Origin: Streptomyces spiralis
Lineage (GTDB): Bacteria; Actinomycetota; Actinomycetes; Streptomycetales; Streptomycetaceae
Direction: 5' to 3'
Assembly (NCBI RefSeq): GCF_014654675.1
Contig: NZ_BNBC01000003.1
Coordinates: forward strand, 105,102-169,101
DNA: 64,000 nucleotides
The notes beneath the pieces are model-generated. The model made no database searches, had not been told where the DNA came from, and saw nothing but the letters and a program-made list of their open reading frames with translations. Numbering within the stretch: the stretch's first letter is position 1; each line of letters begins with the position of its first letter. Below are positions 41,811 to 50,982 of the stretch, piece by piece. A program made the position numbers and the translations under genes.

Positions 41811-44669
41811 TCACCGTGCCGCATCCGCTCCTTGCCGGAGGGCCTCGGCGATGATCTGCACGAGGTGGCGGCTGTCCAGTCCGGCGAGATCGCTCACCTG
41901 GGTGCGGCAGGAGAAGCCGTCGGCGAGGATCTGCCGGTCCGGCCCGGCGGACGCCCGGGCCAGGATGCCGTCCCGCGCGATCTTCTCGGAGAGCTCGTAG
42001 TGGCCCTTCTCCATGCCGAAGTTCCCGGCGAGGCCGCAGCATCCCGCGGAGATCTCGACGTCGCAGCCCATCGCCTCCAGGAGCGCCTGATCCGGTCCGT
42101 ACCCCATGACTGAGTAGTGGTGGCAGTGCGGCTGGACGAGGAGTTTCCGTGCCGTCCGGGGCGGTGTCCAGTCGATGGAGGTGAGGAACTCGGCGATCGT
42201 CCTGACCGACCGGGACAGCTCCGCGGCACGGGGGTCGTCGGGCAGGAGCTCGAGCAGGTCCGAGCGGAGCGTGGCGGTGCAGCTCGGCTCGAGGCCGACG
42301 ACCGTCCTTCCGTCCCTGACATGGGGAAGCAGGAGGTCGACCGTCTTTCGGAGTGTGGCTTTGGCGGCGGTGAGCTGGCCGGTGGAGACCAGGGTCAGTC
42401 CGCAGCAGGCCCCAGGACGGGCGATCTCGACGTCGCACCCGGCGGCGAAGAGGACTTCGAGGGCGTCCCGTGGGATGTCCGGAGCCATGGCGTCCGAGAA
42501 GGAGTCGACCCAGAGCAGCACCTTGGGCGCGCCCGGGTCGGCGCCGCCGGTCCTCGCCGGCTTCCGCCGGCGGAACGGCGTCCTGGGCAGCGGCGGCAGC
42601 GACCGGCGGGTGTCCGCGCCCATCATCGCCATCATGGCTTTGCGCAGCACCGGGACACGGCCGGCGAGGTTGACGAGCGGCGCCAGTGGCGCGGCGAGCC
42701 TGAGCCACTGCGGAAGCCGGCCGAGCGTGTAGTGGCTGAGCGGACGCAAGCGACCCTTGTAGGTCTGGTGGAGCGCCTCCGACTTGAACATGGCCATGTC
42801 GATGCCGGTGGGGCAGTCGCTCGCGCAGGCCTTGCAGCTCAGGCACAGGTCAAGAGCCTCGTGCACCTCGGGAGAGCTCCAGCCCTCCTTGACGACTCCG
42901 CCGTTGAGCATCTCCTGAAGCGTCCGCGCACGGCCTCGGGTGGAGTCCTTCTCGTTCCGTGTGGCGGTGTACGAGGGACACATGAAGCCGCCCTGCCCGC
43001 GAAGATCGGCCCGGCACTTCCCCACCCCGACGCATCGGTGGACGGACTCGGTGATGTTCCCGCCGTCGTGCGCGAAGGCGAAGCCGTCGCCGGCACGGAG
43101 CTCAAGCGCCTGCGGACGGCGCAGGTCCGCGTCCAGCGGCGCCGGCCGGACGACGACTCCGGGGTTCATCAGGTCCTCGGGATCCAGGAGCGCCTTGAAC
43201 GCCTCCATCGCTCGCAGGGCTTCCGGGCTGTACATGGCGGGCAGCAGCTCGGAGCGGGCCCGCCCGTCCCCGTGCTCACCGGACAGGGAACCGCCGTGCT
43301 CGGCGGCCAGGGCCGCCGCGCGCTGCAGGAACCTGCGCATGAGCGCGCCCCCGCTCTCGAGCGGGAAGTCGATGCGGACGTGCACGCACCCGTCGCCGAA
43401 GTGGCCGTAGGCCAGTCCGGACACCCCTTCCTCGGCCATGAGGGCCTCGAGCCCGCGCAGGTAGTCTCCGAGTCTCTCCGGGGGTACGGCGGAGTCCTCC
43501 CAGCCCGGCCAGGCCTGCTTGTCGTCGGCGGTGCGTCCGGCGAGGCCGGCGCCGTCGGCGCGGATCTGCCAGAGCCTGGTCGCCTCGGGGCCTGTGGGCA
43601 GGACCACGGCGTCGGTCGAGCTGGATGCGGCGACGAGCTTGTGCGCTGCCTCGACCGCCTCCTGTGAGGTCGCGCCGCCGACCTCGGCCATCAACCATCC
43701 CCCGCCCGCGGGCAGCGCCGGGACACCGGCGCCGCCGTGCGCCCGGCGGACGACGTCGACGAGCTGTGCGTCCAGGCCCTCCAGCGCGAGTGGCTCGCAG
43801 GGGAGCAGGTGTGGCACGTCGTCCGCGGCGGCGGCCATGTCGCTGTAGCCGAGGACGGCCAGAGCCGGCGCCGACGCTCGGGGGACGAGCCTGACGGTGG
43901 CTTCCAGGAGGATTCCGCAGCTGCCTTCGGTGCCGGTGAGGGCGGCTGCGAGGTTCCGTCCGTTCTCCGGGAGCAGGTGCTCGAGGGAGTAGCCGGAGAT
44001 CTGGCGTCCGAAGCGTCCGAACTCGGTGCGCAGCACGGCCAGGTTCTCCGAGACGAAGGCGTCCAGCCCGGGAACCGCTGTGAGTGCGCCGGCTCCCGAG
44101 CCGGCGGTGATGACCTCGCCGCGGCCGGTCAGCCAGGTCATGGAGATCACGTTGTCGGCCGTGCGCCCGTAGGAGAGGCCGTGCGGGCCGCAGGCGTTGT
44201 TGCCGATCATTCCGCCGATGGTGCAGCGGGTGGCGGTGGACGGATCGGGGCCGAACCGCAGTCCGAAGGGCAGGGCCGCGTCCTGGAGCGCGCTCAGGAC
44301 GACCCCGGGCTCCACCACGGCCGTGGAGGACTCGGGGTCGATGGAGACGACGCGGTTCATGAAGCGGGAGAAGTCGATGACGAGGCCGGGACCCACGGCG
44401 TTGCCGGCGCAGGAGGTGCCTCCACCCCGGACGGTGACCGGAACGCCGTGCGCGCGGGCGATCCGGACGGCGGTGACCACGTCCTCCTTCGCGCTGGGCG
44501 TGAGCACCGCCAGCGGGACGACCCGGTAGTTCGAGGCGTCGGTCGAATAGAGCGCTGTGGTCAGGGACGAGTCGTCGACGAGGCCGCCGAGGCGCGCGCG
44601 GAGGTCGTCGAGGAACGCCTCGGCGCCGGCCTGGGGACTGTCTGTTGCGTCTGTCGCGGTTGCGGCCAT
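41811..44669 (-). CDS. FAD- and Fe-S-binding oxidoreductase (GlcD-GlcF fusion), second paralogue
   Basis: Fused 2-hydroxyacid dehydrogenase-type enzyme of 952 aa. FAD domain: VPVTVRGGGTSCAGNAVGPG near residue 75, IGGMIGNNACGPHGLSYGRT near 150, and GGSLSGEHGDGRARSELLPA near 460. Iron-sulfur part: CVGVGKCRADLRGQGGFMCP and CLSCKACASDCPTGIDMAMF. CCG domains: GACCGLTLVSTGQL and AGCCGLAGNFGMEKGHYELS. Differences from the copy at 32381, such as the longer CRADLRGQ insertion in the first cluster motif, place it in another subfamily. ATG 44669 has AGGAGA upstream. It follows the nitrilase and DUF6282-like genes and probably oxidises a hydroxyacid product of that operon. Substrate unknown. Confidence 0.85.
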   Translation of the reverse strand: MAATATDATDSPQAGAEAFLDDLRARLGGLVDDSSLTTALYSTDASNYRVVPLAVLTPSAKEDVVTAVRIARAHGVPVTVRGGGTSCAGNAVGPGLVIDFSRFMNRVVSIDPESSTAVVEPGVVLSALQDAALPFGLRFGPDPSTATRCTIGGMIGNNACGPHGLSYGRTADNVISMTWLTGRGEVITAGSGAGALTAVPGLDAFVSENLAVLRTEFGRFGRQISGYSLEHLLPENGRNLAAALTGTEGSCGILLEATVRLVPRASAPALAVLGYSDMAAAADDVPHLLPCEPLALEGLDAQLVDVVRRAHGGAGVPALPAGGGWLMAEVGGATSQEAVEAAHKLVAASSSTDAVVLPTGPEATRLWQIRADGAGLAGRTADDKQAWPGWEDSAVPPERLGDYLRGLEALMAEEGVSGLAYGHFGDGCVHVRIDFPLESGGALMRRFLQRAAALAAEHGGSLSGEHGDGRARSELLPAMYSPEALRAMEAFKALLDPEDLMNPGVVVRPAPLDADLRRPQALELRAGDGFAFAHDGGNITESVHRCVGVGKCRADLRGQGGFMCPSYTATRNEKDSTRGRARTLQEMLNGGVVKEGWSSPEVHEALDLCLSCKACASDCPTGIDMAMFKSEALHQTYKGRLRPLSHYTLGRLPQWLRLAAPLAPLVNLAGRVPVLRKAMMAMMGADTRRSLPPLPRTPFRRRKPARTGGADPGAPKVLLWVDSFSDAMAPDIPRDALEVLFAAGCDVEIARPGACCGLTLVSTGQLTAAKATLRKTVDLLLPHVRDGRTVVGLEPSCTATLRSDLLELLPDDPRAAELSRSVRTIAEFLTSIDWTPPRTARKLLVQPHCHHYSVMGYGPDQALLEAMGCDVEISAGCCGLAGNFGMEKGHYELSEKIARDGILARASAGPDRQILADGFSCRTQVSDLAGLDSRHLVQIIAEALRQGADAAR

Positions 44670-44819
44670 TTCTCCTGCTGTTCTCTCCTGCTGTTCCTGC
44701 GCCTCGATGTGCTGGTGCCGGTGGGGACCCTTTCGCGGCGGAGTCGTGGCCGCGCGAGCTTGCGGCCGGGACCCGGGGCGAATCGGCTTCTTCGGATCGG
44801 CCGTTGCCGGTCGTCGCCG

Positions 44820-45653
44820 TCAGGGGAGAACGAGCCTCCTGGGCGTGTCGCCGGCGGCGTCCCGAAGCAGTCCAGGGTCCAGTCCCTGGCCGGCGAGGGT
44901 GTCGATGAGCTGGTTCAGGGCCATGGGGGGCTGCGGGCTGTCGGGCTGTCCCGCGTCGGAGGCAAGGACCAGTCGTGGCCCCGCTGCCCGCGCGACGGCG
45001 GCCAGCCTGGAGGCCGTCATCCCCGGCTGGTGGAGGAGTTGGTAAGCGGTGATCTCGACATGGGCGCCTCTGTCGGCGAGTTCGGCGATCTCCGGCACTG
45101 CCATGTCGGGGACGGTGTAGGAGGGGTGCGTGAGCAGGAATCTGCCGATGCCCCGGTCGAGGGCCTGTTCCAGCAGCCACCTGCACTCCGCGCCGCTGAG
45201 ATGCCCGGTGCACAGCACGGCGTCGTGCTCGGCGATCAGGTCCAGGACGAGGCCGATGTTCTTCACGGCTTCGTCGTCCGCGGGCAGGACCGGGGGGACG
45301 GCCAGCACGGAGCGGTCCAGTCGCTCGTCCAGGTCTCCCAGCCGCGGCAGGTGCGCGCTCTCCTGTGTGTGGGCGTCCGCTGTGGGAAACCACACGACCC
45401 GGCCGCCCGTGGACAGGGCCGAGAGGACGGCCGCCGGGTTGATGCCGCCCACCGCACGGTTGAGGGCCACTCCCCCGACGACCTCCAGCCCCGAGGAGCG
45501 GCTGAGGGCGCTGGCCCGGCCCACGGTGGATTCGTGGTGGGCCTTCAGGACGAAGCCGCTGTAGCCCGCCGCGGCGTAGCTCTCGCCGATCTGGTCGTCG
45601 TAGCCGATGCGTGCCAGCACGTCGGGGGCGGCATGGACGTGGACGTCAAACAC
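44820..45653 (-). CDS. DUF6282-like metal-dependent hydrolase
   Basis: Amidohydrolase-like protein of 277 aa. Features of a TIM-barrel metal hydrolase: N-terminal VFDVHVHAAPD (HxH, strand 1), GFVLKAHHES (strand 2 His), VVWFPTADAHTQES, VLCTGHLSGAECRWLL (His after strand 6), RFLLTHPSYTVPD and a late Asp in LVLASDAGQPDSPQPP. I recall the DUF6282 name for such proteins; no search was possible. GTG 45653 is chosen (GGGAG 7 nt upstream) and overlaps the nitrilase stop by 8 bp, so the two are coupled. A cyclic amide, lactone or ester bond is a plausible substrate given context; unproven. Confidence 0.75.
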   Translation of the reverse strand: MFDVHVHAAPDVLARIGYDDQIGESYAAAGYSGFVLKAHHESTVGRASALSRSSGLEVVGGVALNRAVGGINPAAVLSALSTGGRVVWFPTADAHTQESAHLPRLGDLDERLDRSVLAVPPVLPADDEAVKNIGLVLDLIAEHDAVLCTGHLSGAECRWLLEQALDRGIGRFLLTHPSYTVPDMAVPEIAELADRGAHVEITAYQLLHQPGMTASRLAAVARAAGPRLVLASDAGQPDSPQPPMALNQLIDTLAGQGLDPGLLRDAAGDTPRRLVLP

Positions 45654-46500
45654 GCGTGTGCTCCCGTTCCAGGATGTGGCCGGCCCCGAACGCACCGGCC
45701 AGAACGTCGGTCCGGGATTCCGTGAGCAGGGGGACGTCGCCGCGCAGCCGCCGCAGGGCCGTCAGGTCGAGCTCGGCCACGGCGGCCCCTGGCTGGTCTC
45801 CGAGGCGAGTGAGGACGCTGCCGTGGGGGCCCAGAACGCGTGAGCCACCCCAGAACCGGTTTCCCTCGTCCGTGCCGCAGCGGTTGACGAAGACGACGTA
45901 GCACTGCAGCAGCACGGCGGCGTGTTCCAGGATCACCTCCCAGGTGCGGCGGATTCTCGCGGGGTCGGCGCCCTCCATGCTGGCCACGGGAACGACCAGG
46001 ACCTCGGCTCCGCTGTGGGCGGCCAGCCAGGGGATGACGGGGTGCCACATGTCGTTGCAGATGGCGGTGGCGATGGTGGCGGTGCCGATGTCGGCGGTCG
46101 GCAGTTCGGTGCCGGGCTGGAACGTCAGGTGCTCGTTCCACGGCGCGTAGGAGACGGGGTGGAGCTTGCGCTGCAGGTGCCGGGTCCCTGTCGCGGGATC
46201 GGACAGGAGGTAGCTGTTCCAGGGCAGGCCCGAGGCGCTCCTCTCGGCGAAGCCCACCGCGACTCCTTGCGAGGTGAGTTCGGCCAGCCGGGGGTCGTCG
46301 CTCGTGAACAGGTCCGTGTCGCTGTGGGCGGTGAATCCGTAGCCGTTGACGGACAGTTCCGGGGTGAGGGCGAGGTCGACCGGGCCGAGGCTGCCGTGCA
46401 GGTCGGCGATGTGGGCGAGGTTGTCCTCCACCGCACCGAAGACGGGCGCCGTCTGCAGCAGCCCCACACGAAGTGTCCGGGACTCGCGGCCGCTCGTCAC
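45646..46500 (-). CDS. nitrilase-superfamily carbon-nitrogen hydrolase
   Basis: Cytosolic C-N hydrolase of about 284 aa with the Glu-Lys-Cys triad: Glu in ALTPELSVNGYGF near residue 47, Lys in RHLQRKLHPVSYAPWNE near 113 and Cys in ATAICNDMWHPVIPW near 145. This suits an amidase, N-carbamoylase or nitrilase rather than an NAD synthetase domain. The GTG at 46500 overlaps the binding-protein stop (GTGA). A longer start at 46524 lacks a ribosome site. It lies directly after the importer genes and probably cleaves an amide on the imported compound. Stop overlaps the DUF6282-like start. Confidence 0.85.
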   Translation of the reverse strand: MTSGRESRTLRVGLLQTAPVFGAVEDNLAHIADLHGSLGPVDLALTPELSVNGYGFTAHSDTDLFTSDDPRLAELTSQGVAVGFAERSASGLPWNSYLLSDPATGTRHLQRKLHPVSYAPWNEHLTFQPGTELPTADIGTATIATAICNDMWHPVIPWLAAHSGAEVLVVPVASMEGADPARIRRTWEVILEHAAVLLQCYVVFVNRCGTDEGNRFWGGSRVLGPHGSVLTRLGDQPGAAVAELDLTALRRLRGDVPLLTESRTDVLAGAFGAGHILEREHTRV

Positions 46501-47447
46501 TTCAGGTTGTTGTCGCTGAGCCACTGGCCTGCGACCTCCTCGGGGGTCTTGCCGTCGACGTCGATCCGTGCGTTGAGCTTCTGCAGCTGGGAGGTGGTGA
46601 GCAGCTTGTTCACCGGAGCCATCACCGTCGATATCTGCGGGTTCTTGTGCAGGACGGTACCTCGCACGTTGAGGGAGAGGTTGTAGGGCGGGAAATACCT
46701 CTTGTCGTCCTTCAGGAGGGTCAGCCCGAGGGCGGAGATCCTGCCGTCGGTGGCGAAGACCTCGCCGAAGTCACAGGGGTTGCTCTTGGCGACGGCGTTG
46801 TAGATCGGCCCCTCCGCGAGCTCTGCCACTTTGCCCTTGGGGAGTCGGAAACCGTAGGTCTTCTGCAGCCCGGGCCACCCGTCGTCGCGGCCGAAGAACT
46901 CCGAGGCGCCGCAGAAGCCGGCGCTCCCCGGCTGTGCCGTGGCGAGCCGGGCGTAGTCGGAGAGGGTGGAGACGTGGAGCTTCTTCGCGGTTTCCGTCTT
47001 CGCCGCGACGGCATAGGTGTTGTTCGCCGCCGCGGGCGGCAGCCACACCACATCGTTCCTGGTCTTGTCCATGGCACTGAGCTTGCGGTACAGGGCCTGT
47101 GGGTCGGTGACGGTCTCCTTCTGCTGCAGGGCCAGCCAGCCGGAGCCGGTGTACTCCCAGTACATGTCCACCGCGCCGCTGGTCAGCGCGGCGCGGACGG
47201 CGTTGGTTCCGCTCATGCCGCACGTGCGCTTGACCTTCGCGCCCTGTGACTCGAGCCGCTGGGCGGTGATCTCGCACAACAGCAGTTGCTCGGTGAAGTT
47301 CTTGGAAGCGACATTCAGGGTGACCCCCTTGAGGGGGCCGTCCTCGGCGGGGCCGCCGCCTTGGCCCGGGGGGCTGCTGGTGAGAGCGCAGCCGCTGCTC
47401 AGCGTGGCGCAGAGCAGGGCTACGGCCGCGGACATGACCTTGCGCAT
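46497..47447 (-). CDS. glycine betaine/choline-type substrate-binding lipoprotein (OpuCC/ProX class)
   Basis: Extracytoplasmic receptor of 316 aa. N-terminal MRKVMSAAVALLCATLSSGC has a lipobox (LSSGC) so the mature protein is lipid-anchored at Cys near residue 20. The OpuAC/QAT pattern follows: LKGVTLNVASKNFTEQLLLC, GTNAVRAALTSGAVDMYWEY, TGSGWLALQQ, and KRYFPPYNLSLNVRGTVL. Tyr and Trp residues in the YWEYTGSGW block usually form the quaternary-ammonium cage. ATG 47447 has GGAGG 8 nt upstream. It accompanies two permeases and an ATPase; ligand is likely a quaternary or bulky amine. Confidence 0.87.
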   Translation of the reverse strand: MRKVMSAAVALLCATLSSGCALTSSPPGQGGGPAEDGPLKGVTLNVASKNFTEQLLLCEITAQRLESQGAKVKRTCGMSGTNAVRAALTSGAVDMYWEYTGSGWLALQQKETVTDPQALYRKLSAMDKTRNDVVWLPPAAANNTYAVAAKTETAKKLHVSTLSDYARLATAQPGSAGFCGASEFFGRDDGWPGLQKTYGFRLPKGKVAELAEGPIYNAVAKSNPCDFGEVFATDGRISALGLTLLKDDKRYFPPYNLSLNVRGTVLHKNPQISTVMAPVNKLLTTSQLQKLNARIDVDGKTPEEVAGQWLSDNNLK

Positions 47448-47501
47448 GCGAAACACCTCCTACGGTGAGGGACGGGGGTTGGTCCGGGAGCGGGCGCGGT
47501 C

Positions 47502-48260
47502 TCAGATGCCGCGCGGGCGCAGAACGCGCTCGGCGAGGCCGGCCAGCCAGTCGACGGCCAGGGCCAGGGCCATCGTGAGAGCGCTGCCGACGATGAGCAC
47601 CGGCATCCGGTCGAGGGCGATGCCGGAGGAGATGACGGAGCCGAGGCCTCCGGCGTTGGTGAAGGCGGCGAGGGTGGCCACGCCGACGTTCAGGATCAGC
47701 GCCACGCGGATGCCTGCGAGCATCACCGGTACCGCCAGGGGCAGTTCGATGGTGCGGAGCACCTCGGTGGCGCTCATCCCGATGCCGCGTCCCGCGTCGA
47801 TCAGTGCGGGGTCGACCTGACGGATCCCGACCATGGTGTTGCGCAGCACGGGAAGGAGGGCGTACAGCACCAGGGCGACCACCGCCATCCAGAAGCCGAC
47901 GCCGAAGATCATGGCCAGCACGACCAGGACGCCGATGGACGGCACCGCCTGGCTGGCGTTGGCCGCCGCGAGCACGATCGCGCCGGCCCTCTTGGTACGG
48001 GGCCTGGTCAGGAGCACTCCCAGGGGGACGCCGATGGCGATGGTCAGGAGCGTCGATGCGACGACGAGCTGCACATGCTCCCAGAGCGCGGTCAGGACGA
48101 CGTCGGGTGCCAGGCTGCGGGCCTCGATGGAGTCCATGTGGAGAGAGTGGACGTAGGCCCAGACGGCGCCCAGCAGGACGAGCACGACCAGCGGCAGCAC
48201 CCATGCCGTGGAGCGGCGCGTGCCGGGTGCGGGAACTTCCTCGACCGCCGCGGTGCTCAT
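47502..48260 (-). CDS. OpuCD/ProW-type ABC permease
   Basis: Permease of 252 aa with about six helices. TM1 is STAWVLPLVVLVLLGAVWAY. The conserved cytoplasmic EAA-type loop reads DAGRGIGMSATEVLRTIELP, and VMLAGIRVALILNVGVATLA follows. The earlier segment ASQAVPSIGVLVVLAMIFGV is characteristic of osmoprotectant (OpuC/YehY) permeases. ATG 48260 overlaps the ATPase stop by 4 bp. It is longer at the N-terminus than the other permease of the operon. It forms the pore with the permease at 49251. Confidence 0.88.
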   Translation of the reverse strand: MSTAAVEEVPAPGTRRSTAWVLPLVVLVLLGAVWAYVHSLHMDSIEARSLAPDVVLTALWEHVQLVVASTLLTIAIGVPLGVLLTRPRTKRAGAIVLAAANASQAVPSIGVLVVLAMIFGVGFWMAVVALVLYALLPVLRNTMVGIRQVDPALIDAGRGIGMSATEVLRTIELPLAVPVMLAGIRVALILNVGVATLAAFTNAGGLGSVISSGIALDRMPVLIVGSALTMALALAVDWLAGLAERVLRPRGI

Positions 48261-49261
48261 GAGAGCACCTTCGTCGGCTGTGCGGCGGCGATGAGCAGGG
48301 TCTGGAGGTCGAGGTAGCGGCTGCCGCCCCCGGCCACGCCGACCCTGATGCCTTCCGCCCTGGACGCCAGCACGAGTTCGAGAGCCCTGTGGACGGTCTC
48401 GGTGGCGTCGACCGGAATGACGTTCGCCGTGCCGGGCATGTCCGCCGAGGACGACTCGACGACGTCCGAGACCTTGAGGAGGGACAGCCTGCGCACCGGG
48501 GCGCCGGATCCGACGAAGTCGCGGACGAAGTCGTCGGCGGGATTGCTCAGGATCTCCAGCGGCGTGTCGAACTGCGCCAGGCGGGAGCCGGGGCCGAAGA
48601 CGGCGATGCGGTCGCCCAGCCGCAGCGCTTCGTCGATGTCATGAGTGACCATCACGATCGTCTTGCGTATGCGGGTCTGGAGTTGCAGGAACTCCGTCTG
48701 GAGCTTCTCCCGCACGATGGGGTCGACGGCGCCGAACGGTTCGTCCATCAGCATCACCGGGGGGTCCGCGGCGAGGGCCCGGGCCACGCCGACCCGCTGC
48801 TGCTGGCCGCCGGAGAGCTGCTTGGGGTACCGGCCGGCGTAGACGGCCGGATCGAGCCCGACCAACTCCAGCAGTTCCTCCGCCCGCTGGTGGCGTTCGG
48901 ACTTCTTCGTCCCGAGCATCTTGGGCACGAGAGCGACGTTGTCCGCGATGGTGAGGTGGGGCAGCAGGCCGATCTGCTGGATGACGTAGCCGATGCCGCG
49001 TCGCAGGCTGTCCACGTCGGCGTGGGTGACGTCCTTGCCGTCGATGAAGATCCGTCCCCGGGTCGGCTCGACCAGGCGGTTGATCATCCGCAGGGTGGTG
49101 GTCTTGCCGCATCCGGACGGGCCGACCAGGACGACGAACTCTCCTCGCCCGATCTCCATCGACAGCTCCGAGACGGCTGCCTTCGCCTGGCCTGGGTACT
49201 GTTTGGAGACGCCGTCCAGGAAGATCATGGCGTCCGGGCTCGGGGCGGGCCTATCTGACAT
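48257..49261 (-). CDS. OpuCA/ProV-type ABC ATPase
   Basis: ATPase of 334 aa. Walker [18 protein letters not shown] near residue 45, Q-loop [15 protein letters not shown], signature [20 protein letters not shown] near 147, Walker [14 protein letters not shown] and H-loop [15 protein letters not shown]-terminal region after residue 260 is a short CBS-like segment ([20 protein letters not shown]), which in OpuCA relatives senses ionic strength or nucleotides. ATG 49261 has GAGGA 4 nt upstream and overlaps the upstream permease stop by 11 bp. Energises uptake of the amine substrate. Confidence 0.9.
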   Translation of the reverse strand: MSDRPAPSPDAMIFLDGVSKQYPGQAKAAVSELSMEIGRGEFVVLVGPSGCGKTTTLRMINRLVEPTRGRIFIDGKDVTHADVDSLRRGIGYVIQQIGLLPHLTIADNVALVPKMLGTKKSERHQRAEELLELVGLDPAVYAGRYPKQLSGGQQQRVGVARALAADPPVMLMDEPFGAVDPIVREKLQTEFLQLQTRIRKTIVMVTHDIDEALRLGDRIAVFGPGSRLAQFDTPLEILSNPADDFVRDFVGSGAPVRRLSLLKVSDVVESSSADMPGTANVIPVDATETVHRALELVLASRAEGIRVGVAGGGSRYLDLQTLLIAAAQPTKVLS

Positions 49262-49901
49262 TCAGTCCTCGCAGAGCAGTGATCTTGGCAATCCCGATGA
49301 ACAACAGGTCGAGGATCAGAGCGACGAGCACCACTCCGATCACTCCCGAGAGGGCTTCCTCCAGGGCGTTCGCTCCCCCGATGCGCTCGAGCCCCCGGAA
49401 GATCTCCTGGCCGAGGCCGGGACCGTGCACGACGGCTCCGATGGCTGCCGTGGCGACCAGCATGATCGTGGCCGTCCGGATCCCGTTGAGGATGACGGGC
49501 CAGGCCAGGGGCAGGACGACGGTGCGCATCCTGCGTCCCGCGCCCATGCCTAGGCCGCGCGCGGCCTCGATGACGGCGGGGTCGACTCCCTCGATGCCGG
49601 TGACCGTGTTGCGCAGGATCGGGAAGATGCCATAGACGGCGAGAGCCACGATCGTCGGTGCCACGCCGAGCCCCAGGAGAGGAATCATGAGCGCGAACAG
49701 GGCGAAGGAGGGGATGGTCAGCAGGGTTCCCGTCAGGGACAGCAGCGCGTGACGCAGGCGCGGGGCGGACTGGGTGAGGAGGGCGAGCCCGATCCCGATG
49801 ACGGCGGAGATCCCGACGCTGACCAGCACGAGTTCGATGTGCTGCTCCGTCAGGAACAACAGCAGGTCGGCGTTGTCGGTCATGTAGGCGACGAGTTTCA
49901 T
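49251..49901 (-). CDS. OpuCB/ProW-type ABC permease (first gene of operon)
   Basis: Permease of 216 aa, about five to six helices. Conserved: LTIPSFALFALMIPLLGLGV, ILRNTVTGIEGVDPAVIEAA and the EAA-like RGLGMGAGRRMRTVVLPLAW, ending ILDLLFIGIAKITALRG. ATG 49901 starts MKLVAYMTDNADLLL after CCGGCCGATGAAA with no strong ribosome site. It begins the long minus-strand unit permease-ATPase-permease-receptor-nitrilase-DUF6282-FAD/Fe-S, in which most junctions overlap. The 184-bp leader to the IclR stop would hold the promoter; no clear -10/-35 pair was picked out. Confidence 0.88.
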   Translation of the reverse strand: MKLVAYMTDNADLLLFLTEQHIELVLVSVGISAVIGIGLALLTQSAPRLRHALLSLTGTLLTIPSFALFALMIPLLGLGVAPTIVALAVYGIFPILRNTVTGIEGVDPAVIEAARGLGMGAGRRMRTVVLPLAWPVILNGIRTATIMLVATAAIGAVVHGPGLGQEIFRGLERIGGANALEEALSGVIGVVLVALILDLLFIGIAKITALRGLNVR

Positions 49902-50085
49902 CGGCCGGCCGGCCCTCCTCGGCCACGGCTCGCAGCCGCGCCGGGAAGCGGCCGGCGCGGGCCGGTGGCGCCGGACTCGGTGAGGGGTTGGACTGGATGT
50001 TCCATGGTTGTCGTCCTGGGCTCTGATCGATGGGTGTCGGTGGTCGTCCTCGAAGGGATGGGGTGCCGGGGGTGCCGGCGGTCGT

Positions 50086-50889
50086 TCAGGGGTCGCTCGG
50101 GTCGGCGCCGGTGCGCACGTCGGAGCAGAGGGAGGCCTGCAGGGCCTGCACCGTCGCCAGCAGGTGCCCGGCGAATGCCTTGATGTGCGGCTCGATCCGG
50201 AACGCCGGACCGGAGATGTTCACCGCGGCGTCGATCCGGCCGGAGAAGCCCCGCACCGGCACCCCGATACCCAGCAGTTCCGGGTCGAAGATCCGATTCG
50301 CCACCGTGTATCCCCGCTTGCGGGCCTCCTGCACCCGGGCGAGGAACTGGCGGGCTTCGCGGGGTGAGACCCCGTCCTCCTCACGCTGGACCATGGCGAG
50401 GATGTGCTCGTCGTCGTGGTCCAGCAGCAGGGCCATGCCGCTGGAACTCCTGTTCACCGGCACCGTCCGGCCCACCCAGTTCACGGCCTCGATCGAGCGC
50501 CGGGAGCTCTCCGAGTGGACGGTGAGCACCTCGCCGTCGCTGAGCACGGTCAGGTAGCTGCGCTCCCGTACGGTCTCGGACAGCCTGAGCAGCAAAGGGG
50601 CCGCGAGTTTGGTCAGCCGCTGGTCTCCCGCGCGCACCGCGAGCGCGAAGAGCCGCCAGCTCAGCTCGTACCGGCCCGATGGGCGCCTGGCGATCAGCCC
50701 CGCCTCGAGCAGGCTCCTCAGCTGCCTGGACACCACGGACTTCTCGCGCCCCAGCGCCCTGGCCACGTCCGCCACGCTCAGTCCGTCCGGGAACGCGACA
50801 GGATCGGCCGAGGAGAGTGCGTCCAGTATCGCCATCACCCGCGAAGCGCCGCTCTGCGCCGCGGGAACACGCTTCTGCTCCAGAACCAT
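50086..50889 (-). CDS. IclR-family regulator
   Basis: Regulator of 267 aa. The winged helix is at residues about 14-80 (ASRVMAILDALSS, LSVADVARALGREKSVVSRQ, LRSLLEAGLIARRPSGRYEL). The IclR GAF-like effector domain follows with TVLSDGEVLTVHSESSRRSI, VPVNRSSSGMALLLDHDDEH, RKRGYTVANRIFDPELLGIG and VPVRGFSGRIDAAVNISGPA. ATG 50889 follows AGGTG. It is in the same direction as the quaternary-amine operon downstream and the alpha/beta hydrolase upstream lies 93 bp away on the same strand, so it may control both. An inverted repeat lies just upstream. Confidence 0.9.
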   Translation of the reverse strand: MVLEQKRVPAAQSGASRVMAILDALSSADPVAFPDGLSVADVARALGREKSVVSRQLRSLLEAGLIARRPSGRYELSWRLFALAVRAGDQRLTKLAAPLLLRLSETVRERSYLTVLSDGEVLTVHSESSRRSIEAVNWVGRTVPVNRSSSGMALLLDHDDEHILAMVQREEDGVSPREARQFLARVQEARKRGYTVANRIFDPELLGIGVPVRGFSGRIDAAVNISGPAFRIEPHIKAFAGHLLATVQALQASLCSDVRTGADPSDP

Positions 50890-50915
50890 CCCGGCACCTT
50901 AGAAACAGGTTGTGA

Positions 50916-50940
50916 AACACGCAACGCCCGGTTGCATGTT
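50916..50940. promoter_or_regulatory. inverted repeat upstream of IclR gene
   Basis: AACACGCAAC (50916-50925) and GTTGCATGTT (50931-50940) are inverted copies matching at 9 of 10 positions, separated by 5 bp. This sits 27-51 bp before the IclR start. IclR-type operators are commonly 15-25 bp dyads; autoregulation is a reasonable guess. A related GTTGCA string precedes the hydrolase gene at about 51990. Confidence 0.45.
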
Positions 50941-50982
50941 CTGCATCACACGGCGGTAGGGCGCCCGCTGCCGCGGTCCCGG

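Noticed and set aside
46771..48204. 477-codon minus-strand frame across the binding protein and permease
   Set aside because: Out of frame with both genes, crosses a gene boundary, and lacks the lipobox and membrane helices seen in the true frames.
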